Source: Zygnema circumcarinatum (taxonomy: Eukaryota > Streptophyta > Zygnematophyceae > Zygnematales > Zygnemataceae). From it: DNA of 64,000 nt. A program made the position numbers and the translations under genes. The notes under the pieces were generated by a model. That model had not been told where the DNA came from. It ran no database searches and saw only the letters and a program-made list of their open reading frames with translations. Shown here in pieces: positions 10,693 to 21,541 of this stretch (positions within the stretch are counted from its first letter, which is position 1; every line of letters begins with the position of its first letter). The stretch spans positions 2,119,309 through 2,183,308 of the forward strand of contig CM074814.1 in the NCBI GenBank assembly GCA_037447605.1, read 5' to 3'.

Positions 10693-12894
10693 TTACTCAT
10701 GACGTTCCTCCCCTATGGTGTCGGGTGAGTCTGCACCTTCCAAACCCTTGGCTTCGGCTGTCGCAGCAGCGGTGCCTTCTCTCGAGGAGCTACCTTCAAA
10801 ACTTGAAAAGGCATACGCAATAGCCGCTGAGCATGCTACACCAATGACTACTCCAAGACTTGCCAAGACCACTTTTTGCATGCGTTGACGGCGCCTCCGC
10901 CTCATTCTCTGCATTTCTGCATGAAACAAAGCCACCTCCACTTGTCAGACATCATGGGGTTTCAAAGCATGCATACCCAAAACACATAAGACTCCGTTGC
11001 AGTGCATGAATGATTCAGAGGTTTCACAAATGATTTTCTCCATTATGCAAGTAATCGGCTGAGAGTACACAAATCGAGGTCAACTTAAGCTCCTGAGTGC
11101 TGAGAGTAAGCGTTTGGTATGTTCTTCCTCACAATGGTCAGTCAAAAAACTTGCTGACTTCATGCAGTCTCGCTACAGGCTCTTGTCAGGCCTACCAATT
11201 CTATGAACGACGCTGTACCCCGACGAACAGGCCTTGAAAAAATGTTGCCTGTAACTGACATAGCTATGAGGATGATCGACTGACACTGTGCAATAGATAA
11301 TGATTGTGAACTAAAAGAAGAAGAAGAAGAAGAAAGAAGAAGTGATAAAATAAGATAAGATATGCATGATACTTGCATAAATAGTTCGAGCTGAGAGCAG
11401 TAAGATACATGAACGTAGCACTTAGAAATGCATGGTATGTTCATCTAGACGCACCCACGTGGAGCGAAAACGTAGACACGACAACCCTGATGGCAGGACA
11501 AACAGTTTGAAATCCACTCTTACTTACCCACGTTCTCTTGAGTCTGATTGGACAGCTCTATATTCATGCGCTCCCAGAACTGCATTTTGTCCCGCAACCG
11601 AGACATTTCCCGCTCTTTCTGAGCCAAAACCCTTTCGAGCTCCTCTTTGGCAGCGGCTGCAGCCACCCCTCTGGCTATTGCTGCGGAAACCATTCTCGCA
11701 ACAACAATTTCCTGCGCTTCCTCTTCTTCAATTCTAGCGTCCGCATTCCCTTCTTCAACAGCTTCATCGCTCATATTTGACCCCTCTACTTGCATATTAC
11801 TCCCTACAACGCTCGTTTCAACTTCCTTATCTGCCACAGAGTTCGTTTCATCTTCCCGACTATCCTTTTCAGTTGTGACGAATCCCGCTGGAAGCGAGGC
11901 TCCAAGAGAAGTCAATAGCCCGAGAAGTTCCTTCCGCTTTTGCCTCTCTATGTTAAGTGCTTCCTCAGCCGCCACTCTCCGCATCTTCTCTTCATGGAAT
12001 CGAGATGAAACTTCACGGAAGTCGTTCCTTGATGAAGGGCTCCGACCAAACAAGTGAGATCTTGCGGACTCGTCATCACTAACATATTCTGCACATCCAC
12101 CATCAGCAGCAGTAGTTTTCTCAGGTCAACAACTGTTAAGCCCCGCTGATGAAAACCGGCTTTCCGGAATCCATTCAGCTATCAACGTTTTCCATCAACC
12201 GTACGGGAGAAAGAAATAAGTTAAAACTGTCTCCTTCACCCAAAGCACAAACCTGAACAGCTTCCAGTACGCTTCCCTTAACATCTATTGCCAATCCTTG
12301 TCATGAATTTCAAAACTTTACCGAAATTCGACACACTAATGGCACGTTCTCGTCTGTCCAGAAAGCAAACCACGAGCACATGTAGAGCAAGGTAGGAGAG
12401 AGGAACTAACCGCTTAAGTCATCTTCTGCAGCATCGAAAAACTCATCATTCATATTCTGCACGAAAGCAGCTGAAAACGGCGGAGACCTCCCGAATCCCT
12501 CGCCTCGTCCTGGACTGGAGGACAGACTCGACACGCAAATGGAGCCATTTACAGGAGACCGAGCAGAGTGAAACGGAGCTCCTGCAGGGAATATTTTTGT
12601 GGTATTGATCCCTGCGCCTACTGTGTGCCCGTTACTCAAACCGTTCACTCCATCTCCTTCACCCCCTACGGGTAAAAACTCCTTTGATCGAAAAATGTCA
12701 CCGATGCTGCTGCTCAGCGGCGGTCGAGCAGTTCCAAAACCAGAGAGCTTGCTGCGTGGATCCGCCTCACTACTGCCGTTTGCTGACCTCAAAGGAGGCC
12801 TTGAAGTGCGAGGCATGCCAGCACCCTCTGCACCAAACGAGCTCTCCTTCCAATCAAGAAAATGATCAATAGCCGGAGAGGGAAAAGCGCACAT
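10693..12894 (-). CDS. Plant coiled-coil protein with C-terminal membrane anchor, function unknown
   Basis: Three exons in minus order: 12894-12411, 12088-11528 and 10916-10693, with GT/AG joins in phase, giving 422 residues. The first exon is Ser/Pro/Gly-rich and ends in DEFFDAAEDDLS, continuing across the junction as EYVSDDESARS, an acidic motif I recall only as generally plant-like. Exon 2 has heptad-like coiled coil (RRVAAEEALNIERQKRKELL, then AAKEELERVLAQKEREMSRL). Exon 3 has a basic patch (RMRRRRRQRM) immediately before about 20 hydrophobic residues (VVLASLGVVIGVACSAAIAY), then a short polar tail. This suggests a tail-anchored or single-pass membrane protein. The start at 12894 is the first in-frame ATG of exon 1; an upstream non-coding exon is possible because a GTAAGT site follows at 12921. 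Product family is not recognised. Confidence 0.72.
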
Positions 12895-12920
12895 GCCGAA
12901 CCTTCCCAAGCCTTTACTTA

Positions 12921-13147
12921 CAAACAGTGGCTCGCCTTCCGGGCTCCTCCTCACACACTAACTCCAAATAAAGATACCGATCCTGCCAGCACCCTCCTCC
13001 TGCCTGCTCCTCCTGCATACCCCCGCGTGCATCTCCCTCCCCCTTCAAACCCCCTTCATCCTCCTCCTCCTGCACCGCCTTTGCAAACCCTAACCCTAAT
13101 TTCTCCCTCCTGCCGCCTCCCTCAGCTTGCTTAGGAGCCGCTTCCAA
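12921..13147 (-). other. Probable 5' leader of the coiled-coil gene, with a telo-box
   Basis: A Gly/Glu-rich open frame from 13147 runs to a GTAAGT site near 12920, but joining it to the downstream exon gives a stop, so I treat it as leader. A telo-box-like CAAACCCTAACCCTAAT lies at about 13084-13100 on the plus strand. Confidence 0.35.
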
Positions 13148-13207
13148 CCTTCCACCCCAATAAGGCGGAGGGACTATATTGAGCTTCTTTTCCTGTCACG
13201 ACTGGGG

Positions 13208-13262
13208 CCAATCACAGCCTGCCATGGCAGCAGGGTTAACACGTGGCACGCCCTGGTTGGCC
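13208..13262. promoter_or_regulatory. CCAAT / ACGTGG composite upstream of the coiled-coil gene
   Basis: Reads CCAATCACAG, TGCCATGGCAG, then ACACGTGGCA and GGTTGGCC (inverse CCAAC), so it is a partly palindromic composite about 310 bp before the predicted start. Related boxes follow at 13451 (CTACGTGGCA) and 13651-13680 (CCAATAGG with GCCACGTGGC). Confidence 0.45.
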
Positions 13263-13715
13263 TTCGCTTCGAGAGAGTACTTACAGGGAGTCGTGGAAGC
13301 CTGCCTGGTGTATCCTTCGGCTCCATGTGGGGGCGCCGCAGTTAAGGTTTGCGACGCTCTACGAAACAGCGTGGCAGCAGTAAAATGGGAAAAAGCGTCG
13401 CATTCCATGCTCCAGTTTTACGCAGTTCCGTGACTGAGAACAGCTAATTTCCTACGTGGCATCCAGAAGGGGACGTTTTCTGCCACGCTGGCGCTCCCTC
13501 GGACAAAGGATAAACAGAACTGGTACGTGTCTCCGCCGTATGCAAATGACAACGAGTGCCTGCCTGTACTGATTTCGGACAAACCGTGTTCCGAGACAGG
13601 GAGGTTCTGGAACGGTCGCGTACGACCGCCGCCCTGAATATTCGCCACCCTCCAATAGGCGGTTGCCACGTGGCGGCATGACGTTGTCAGAACCAAACTG
13701 ATACCAGCTCACGCC

Positions 13716-14215
13716 CAAGGCTCTAGGCCATAGACCCTAGGGCCTAGACCCTAGACCCTCGGTCATAGGCCCTAAGCCTAGACCCTAGGCCCGCTATCAT
13801 TGGATAAACATTAGGCCCTAGTCCCGAGGCCACAAACCTTCGACCCTAGACCCTCGATCATAGACCCTCAGTCATAGGCCCTACGCCATAGACTCTAGGC
13901 CCTCTGTCATTGGATAAACTTTAGGCCCTAGGCCCTAGGCCCTAGGCCCTAAGCCCTAAGCCCTAAGCCCTAAGCCGCCCTAAGCCGCCCTAAGCCCTAA
14001 GCGTTAAGCCCTACGGTAGGCCTTTAAGCTCTAGGCCGTAGGCCCTACGCCCTGGCCCTAGCACCAGGGTCATACCCTAGGCCCTACGCCTTAATACACT
14101 AGGCCTTAAGGCTTTAGGCCCTAAGCCCTCGGTCCTAAGCCCTCGGTCCTAGGCCCTAGGCCCTAAGACCCTATGCCCTAAGACCCTAGCCCCTAGGACC
14201 CTAGACCTTAACCCC
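13716..14215. repeat. Degenerate telomere-like 7-bp repeat (CCCTAGG / CCCTAAG)
   Basis: About 500 bp of seven-base units such as CCCTAGG, CCCTAAG, CCCTCGG and CCCTACG, with the most regular run at 13920-13990. The units resemble the plant telomere unit CCCTAAA but most end in G or GG. It lies between two genes and ends in unique DNA on both sides, so it is an interstitial array, not a chromosome end. Confidence 0.85.
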
Positions 14216-14542
14216 AAAGGCGTATGGCGCAGCAAACAGAGTGAGTAAAAGTTCGGAGGGTTTTAGGAATTTCGCAACATGGCCATGGAGCGTCAAAGCA
14301 TGCCAAAGTGAACCACTTTTTTCTTCCATGCCAACATTTGAACCGGAGCACTTTCCCAATACAGAAGCCATCACAACCTTCCTCACAACTGCGCCTCCTG
14401 CCTAAACTACACTCCCTCGCATTTCGGAAAACCTAATCTGTGAGGTGCCACCCCTCCTCCCTCTCCAGGCACTCACTAGTTACATCAATTTTCAGAAAAA
14501 AAAAAAAAGCAACTCCTAAGATTCAAGTGCTTAAGACTTAAC

Positions 14543-14630
14543 GGGAACCCAAAGGGACCCAAAGGGACCCAAAAGGACCCAAAGGGACCCAAAGGGACCC
14601 AAAAGGATCCAAAGGGACCCAAAGGGACTC
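14543..14630 (+). repeat. 10-bp tandem repeat GGGACCCAAA
   Basis: About nine copies with few substitutions (GGAACCC, AAGGATCC, GGGACTCC). Each unit contains a small GGGACCC near-palindrome. It starts about 80 bp past the PPR stop codon, so it may lie in that gene's 3' UTR. Confidence 0.9.
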
Positions 14631-14708
14631 CCTACAACAGGCCCTGTCCTACTCCTTTCGCTTTCTATGGGCTGCGATTTTAACACCAATTGGCAGTAAA
14701 AGCATCTG

Positions 14709-17700
14709 TCACTCCCCCTGGTCATCGTGTCCCCTCGGAGTCCACCTTCCCCCCGTTTCCTTGACATGGCCCAAAGCCTTCAGCTGCTCATTCACAGCAT
14801 CTCTCTTCTCCTGCTGCCCAGAAGAAGCATAAGCTCTTGCAAGAGTGGCTAAAGTGGCGAAGGTTGGTTTCAGGAAATGGGGCTCGCCCTGCATCTCCAA
14901 GTACAGCTTCTCCACTGCACCCCAATTGGCTTTCAGTCTATACCCATTCATCCGAGTCGTGAATGTAATGATGTCGGCCGTCAACCCTGTTTCCAGCATC
15001 CGCATGTAAAGCGCTTCCATCTTTTCGATATCACCACATTTGGCGTAAATGTTGAGCATAGTGTTGTAGTTCACCTGAACAGAGGCAATTGGGAAGCAAT
15101 TTACTCAACTGCTGAATGTCGGCATGAAGAAAAGCGCATGTGGAGATGCAATGTGCAGCAAACCCTAAACAGTGAAAGCTTCCCATCCATGGCGGCCTAA
15201 AACATTGCTCAGCGTACCTGATTTGCAGGACACCCAGAATCTTCCATCTGCTTAAACAACCTTTCTGCAGTAGCTACATCACCCGCTCTGCCTAAAGCTT
15301 TGAATACGGAGTTGTACGAGAATGAGTTGGGTGTAAGCCCCCACTCCAGAATCTGCTGGAACAAGTTCATCGCCTTTGTGTTATCCTTTACTTTCAAATA
15401 TGCATCTAGAAGAACGTTAAAAGTCACTAGTGACGGCGTTTGGTTTGTCTTCAGCAGACGTTCAAACATTTCTTCCATCTTCCCTATGTCTCCGACTTTG
15501 CCGTAAGCGTGCATTAGGATATTGTGAGTGACCTGAACCCACCCAAAAATCCTCGTCAGATCTTCCGTCCTTTGCCGACAACTGCATGAGTGCATGAGTC
15601 CTTGGCAGCATGAGTTACAACGCAAAGACATTAGGCAAAGTTTCTGAAGGAATTTCCCCAGCACTAACTAACCGATTCAATGCCTACAAGAGGTCAGAGC
15701 AACTGTCAAAGCATGCTTCTGTAAACACAATGGGATCAATAGCTAAAGAGATGCAACATTCGCAATGCCTTACTAGTGGATGCTTAAGTTTTTATATCTA
15801 AGGGTTTTAGAGGAGATTCCGTCCCATCCATGGCAACACAATGATGAGTGTACACACCTCATCCGTACCACACTCTTGTCGCAACATTTCCTCGTAAAGC
15901 AGCTCTGCCGCACTCAGCTTCCCCTCATCTACAAGGGCCTTCATGATCATGTTCAGAGGCCGAGTCTGCCGCTCAAGACCAGCTTTGTGCTTTGCATCTA
16001 TCATGCGAATTGCCTCTTCCAACCTTCCTGCCTTCACATATCCTTGAACCAAAGTGTTGTATGTTGCTGCCTCTGGGGTCGCCCCTGCCTGCTTCATCCT
16101 TTCAAACGAAGCTTCCATAGCCTCACACTCATCTTTCCTCAGACTATACATGTGAATGAAGAGGTTGTACGTCACCTGTTGCCTCCATGCATTCCATAAA
16201 ATAGAGTCAAGAGCATGCATCGTAATCTAAGAACCAGCACAGAGTTTACTCTTGCTTCTTAACTGCAGCTACAGATCGGAAGACTGTAAATTCAGCCAAA
16301 TTGTAAGTTCATCAGCATGCTACGCAAAAGCTGAGCATAAACTTCTTCTTCCTGGTTGGTATGGCTCTTCACGGACACAGCTCACTGAAGATGCTATACT
16401 GCCACTCTAAATCCTAACTCCCTCTGCAAATTTGACGTTCCTGTATCAAACGCCAAAGCACGAAGTACACCTCTATAGGTTACAAGGAGTCTGTAGGACT
16501 GTAGAAAACATCTGGAGTAGGCTAGGCAGGGAATAACTCACAGCATCTGCCATTCGCCTCCCCTCCACAAACTCAAGCAGCCGATACGCTTCATCCACGG
16601 AACCCTCATCTATTAGACCTTTGAGCATAATGTTATAAGTCACTGTCGTTGGAGGAAAATCTTCACTCTCCTGCAATGTTTTCACCAAACTTCGCGCTTT
16701 TTCCAGCCACCCTCCATCGACGTAGGCCTTAAGAAGAGCATTGAGGACTGACATAGAGACATGACAGCCCTGCTCCTGTATGCTTTGCACCACGTCCTCT
16801 GCTAATTGAGGTTGCCGAGCGCGGCTGAGACATGTAATGAGCTGAATGTAGATGGCGGGCCAATCGTTAGACCACCACCTCTGCTGCTGCATGCGCTGGA
16901 AGAGCTGGGCTGATTACAGAGCACCAAAAGATGGAGTCAGACTTTGGGATGATCCGGAAGCCACAGTCTTGGCAAGGGCTGCTGCAAACCGCAGAAGTGA
17001 AACAGGCAGAAGGAATGGCAAGTCAGGTAAAGACATGACACCAAATCGTGAGAAAGCCGAAAGCAACAGCGAGCAGCTCAGCACATATCAATGGGGGCAT
17101 AGAGTAACTTGTTTTTTTCATCGGAAAGACCAAGTTTTCCGGTTTTTTCGGGGACTTTGTCCTTTGCCCTACACTGCTGTCCGATAATCCAATAAAAGAT
17201 ACGGATGAATTATGTTCACCCGGTTTTCGGTACCTCTGAAGGGCCATGGCTCTGAAACTCTATGCCGATTACCAACATGTACTCAATCTAAAGACTAAAA
17301 ACACTTGAGTAAAACTGACTACAAAGTTGACAATATACTCTAATTTCATATCAAACATTCAGAATCTGACCAATTGCCACACAAATAACATCACAGCAAT
17401 CAGCAAAAGGTATTGTAGCCAGGAATGCAAAATCATTCCAAACTAAAAGTGGTAACGAAAACAAACCTCATGTGCCGATTGCCAGAAACTCTTCCCAACC
17501 AAGCTGTGGAATACGCGGCGAGCCAATAGCTGATCAGTCAAATTCTCCACTTTCTGTAACCATGCCTTCGCTTGCTCGTCGGAGGGCGCATTCAACAAAA
17601 GCTCTAATTTTTGCGACTCTGCCCTTCCTCCTCCTCCTCGCTCCTGTCCTGGAGCATTAGAACCATTCCCTTTAGACTTCAATTGTGATGATCCAGCGCT

Positions 17701-18189
17701 CCAGTTTGTGGCATTTCTGTTCGTTCTCACTCCTCCATTACTCCGTCCTGCATTAGCACCATTTTGTACAGCGGCAGGCGCCTCCTCTAACCGTCGATAG
17801 CCCGTTGTTGATTTCCCCTGCACTTGAACAGCTCTCTCTCGCTGTGGAGCCGCCTCATTTTCTTCGCTTCCTGCGGTTTCTACTCCTTCTCCCTCCATTC
17901 CCTTTTTTTTTTTCCTCCACAACACTTTGACCCGGGCCCCTGATTGCTTCTGCTGTGCTCCCTCTAAGGAGGGACCTTTCTGAGCATTCTCCATAGTTGC
18001 AGCCACCTTGCATGATGAACAAAAAAATCTGGCATTCCTAAGGATCTTCTGTCGCAGAAAATATTTTCCCAACTGCACATCATGAGGCTGCTTTGATCCT
18101 AAACCTGTCAAATCCACCTGCACTACCTGCTGCATACTTCTAACTCCCTTGCCAATACTACAAAAACTTAACGCTTGCAAATTCCTCAT
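14709..18189 (-). CDS. Pentatricopeptide repeat (PPR) protein, P-class, organelle-type
   Basis: Five exons in minus order: 18189-17467, 16904-16542, 16175-15858, 15532-15218 and 15074-14709; all joins are phase 0, total 694 residues. The N-terminal 240 residues are basic and low-complexity with an early Arg/Ser-rich stretch compatible with a plastid or mitochondrial presequence. Then come about a dozen 35-residue PPRs: examples are VTYNIMLKGLIDEGSVDEAY, ATYNTLVQGYVKAGRLEEAI, VTFNVLLDAYLKVKDNTKAM and FSYNSVFKALGRAGDVATAE. P-class PPR proteins bind single-stranded organelle RNA; no E/DYW or SMR domain is visible. Exons 3, 4 and 5 each begin exactly at V-T/N-Y/H-N of a repeat, so introns mark repeat boundaries. 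The start at 18189 is the first in-frame ATG. RNA target unknown. Confidence 0.9.
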
Positions 18190-19002
18190 GGTAATTGAAA
18201 AATCTACCAAAAAATGTCAACCCCTTGGGTAAAACTAGAACATTGGTAGTTTTCCTTCAACCCTAATTGGCCTCCTGTATCCTAAAACCAGCTCCAAGGA
18301 GTGCCTGCATACGCCTCCACCTCCATATAACTCGCCCTTTTACCCTCCGAACTGCCCTCACAGCCCCACCATAGCCCCATCTATCCCCCCTAAATTCTTC
18401 CCTACTGTCTGTCTGTCAAGAATAACGAGTGAGGAAAGGGAGGGTCTGGAAGGAGGAAAAACTACGAAGTGGCTTGGTGCAGGTTCATAATGTGAAACTG
18501 GATCTACATTTGGTTGACCCTGATCCACATTTTCGTCCCACATTTGGCTAAACCAGATCCACCTTGTCGGAAGCCGTGGATGTTCCTGCAAGAGTGGTGG
18601 ATCTTATCCCAGAGGATAAAAAGTCACACTTTTAAATGTGTGACCGTACAGTTCAACGAGGGGTTGAACAGTACGGTCAGTACTTCAAGTTTTTTGATCC
18701 GTCAAAGTCTTAACTTCCTTATAGGGTTTGAATGCCCACCGAAAACTGGCAGGGTTCTCTCCCTCCCTCCTTCCTCCCTCCCTCCCTCTTCTCTCCACTC
18801 CTCTCCTCGCCCTCCCTCCCTCCCTCCCTCCCTCCCTCCCTCTCCTCTCCTCTCCTCTCCTCGCTGCCTCGTCTCCTCTGAGTCCTCTCCCTCATGCTTT
18901 CTCGCCTTTTCCTAACCACCTTTCGCCTCTCCCGCGACCTTCTACATCTTCACTACTCTTTGTCTTTCCCTACCCTCTCCTGCTCATAACAGACCCGCCA
19001 CA
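18190..19002. promoter_or_regulatory. Bidirectional promoter region between PPR and SOF1 genes
   Basis: The two start codons face away from each other across 813 bp. The region holds an inverted repeat (18642-18678), and a long C/T tract from about 18760 to 18980 just before the SOF1 start, consistent with a pyrimidine-rich leader on that side. No TATA element was assigned. Confidence 0.5.
18642..18678. repeat. Near-perfect 16-bp inverted repeat with GTACGG ends
   Basis: GACCGTACAGTTCAAC at 18642-18657 pairs with GTTGAACAGTACGGTC at 18663-18678 with one mismatched pair, loop 5 bp. It is preceded by a CACAC...GTGTG imperfect palindrome at about 18625-18642. Could be a small hairpin element or a dimeric protein site. 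Confidence 0.7.
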
Positions 19003-21507
19003 ATGCGGCTCCAGGTGATTTCACGGCCCCGTCGGGAGTACAGTCGGGAAACAAATCGCGACATTCAGGTCAGTTTTCCTCTTTAACTGCTTCCAGGTCG
19101 CAATATCCCCTCTATTTAGAAATCTCCGTCTCCCCCTCCCTCCCTGAGCTCGCCTCTCCCTCTCCCCCTCTGGCACACACTCTATAGCTGTGGCTCTCGC
19201 TTGCTGGGCTCTGAATATGCAGAAAGTATTCCGCAACCTCCAGCCAGAGTTGCATCCCATGGAGAACGCCCATGAATATACTCGCGCCTTGGCAGGCACA
19301 AAGCTTGAACGACTATTTGCGAAGCCATTCATGGGAGCCATGGCCGGGCACAAGGACAGTGTCACTGCCATGGCCCGTAATCCCCGTCACTTGACAATTC
19401 TTGTTAGTGCGTCTGCTGACGGAGGTATGCAACGCCTTTCATGACCAGACGCTGCCTTTCCTGATTTTGTTTCTTCTTCTATGGTTGGAGAATATGTAGT
19501 TGTAGGGCACTGAGGCCAAAATTAGGGCTCACAAATTATTTACTCGGCCTTAGGTTTTATTATCAGGGTTTTGCTGAAGCATTACGTCAAGTTAGTGCTG
19601 TGACTCATGCAAGTTCGCTCACTGTTGATGTAGTGCCAGAGACACAACGATAAATTCGCATTGTCCTTCATAGGCCTTTCTCTTGTAATTGTTTTGAAAC
19701 TCTTATAATCAAACTTGACCGCTCATTGGTCTGTTTGTTTGCTTACCTGTTTAGTCAACCACGCTATGTGGATCCTAATTCTGAGTATCTAAGGTTAGGG
19801 AGGTGCTTCTATTTGTCTACTTGGCCATTCATATTTGAGATTCCGTTTGTTAGGGGTGAACGTTCATGTAACCCTTTACGTCTGACACTGCCACAAGATA
19901 TTGAGGGACAACGTTTGTTACGCATCTCATAGTCATGTACGCCTTTTTCCCACCTTAAGTTTTTCTTAACAGAAGTAGCAACTGATGTTTCCGTATATAC
20001 GTGCATTTCGTGGGCTTCAACGCAGAAATTCGACTTTGGGATTTAGCTTTACGGTAGGTAAACCCTTTGAACTGCACCTGCCTCGTGCATCGACCCAACT
20101 GTTCATAGCTGAGGAAACGCAATCACACACGTGCCTTGTTTTGTTTCTCCGCTCCGTCCCATTCCTCTCTCACCTTTCTCCTCTTTTTTCTCCCATTTGG
20201 ACAACACATACATATATGTGAAGCGTAAGCCCTGAGCACTTTTCCTCAATATATTCGCTGTTCCACTCTTCCCCTTTGTTGCTTATCTTCTAAATCTTTG
20301 TGAACTTTGAACGCTAATATAAAGGCCTCCTTTTGTTGGAACTACAGGCGAACAGTGCAGACATTTTCAGGGCATAACCGCACAGTCCGAGGGTTAAGTT
20401 TGGGCCCCGATGGGGAGCACTTAGTTTCATGTGGTGACGATTGCACGTGAGTGACGTACTGCTTTTTCAGAACAGCAAGATGCAAGATAGCCTTGTGGTG
20501 AGGGAGGGGGTTTGGGTTAGAGAGGAGTGGGAGGCAGCTGAAGGAGTCTGGATATCTCTCTCGTATAACCGCTCTTTAGTTCTGAAAAGTGATTATAGAC
20601 TCATGTCGTAGGGTGAAGGGAAGGTTTATGGACTCATTACAGAAGGGGGTGAGAGGGGGAGTGCAGTATAAGGCTGTGGCAGCTTCCCGATATGCAGGTG
20701 GGAGAGGCAGGGGGAGGAGACGATCAAGAGGTGAGCAGAAGCTTTCGAAGCACGCTCCATGTGAAATTTTAAATTTTATTGAGTTCATCATTGGATCTAA
20801 TTTAAACATGATTGTAACAATTGAAACAACAAATGTAAGAGAAATTTCTCTCGAAGAGTCTCCGTGGTAAGTTGGAGTGTTATTGAGTGGGAACTGTTTC
20901 CTCGTGTTGGCAGCCAATCAGCATTTTTCAAGGAAAGCACTCATTCAGGTATGGCCCGTCAATCATATTCTTCTGAATGTCTATTCGGTGTCTTTGATGG
21001 GCATCCATGTAGTGAAGCATGCAATTAAGCAGAGGAAGGGTTTTTAGAGTAAACTCGATTGTCTTAAGTTAGGACTTCCGGTTAAGCAATGGAATTGAGC
21101 AGAATTCTCACAGCTTTTCTCGTCATTGTATCTTTCGTCAAGAAACAGGACGGGTTTTTAATTCCTTGTTTCCTTTTCTTAACCAATGATGGTTTTTAAG
21201 TGGCGTTTTGCAGAGCAGTTGATCATCGCTGGCAGGGAAATGTTTTTGCCACCGCCGGTGCTCAGGTGGATGTGTGGGACTACAACAGGTGAGCTGCATA
21301 ATGGGGAGAGGGAGGGAGAGGGAGGGAGGGAGGGAGGGAGAGGGAGGGAGAGAGGGAGAGGGAGGGAGGGAGGGAGAGGGAGGGAGGGAGAGGGATCGTC
21401 ATGGGCTTTAAGGCCTCGTGGAATTTCCAAGTGTTAGGGTTCCGAAAGATCTTCAGGGTTACGCTTTCTCCTAGGGTTTGTAAGTTGGGTCTGAGATGAC
21501 GGGGAGG

Positions 21508-21541
<34 letters not shown>

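Noticed and set aside
12914-13147. Possible first coding exon of the coiled-coil gene
   Set aside because: Using the GTAAGT donor and the nearest acceptor creates an in-frame TGA, so it is better read as leader.
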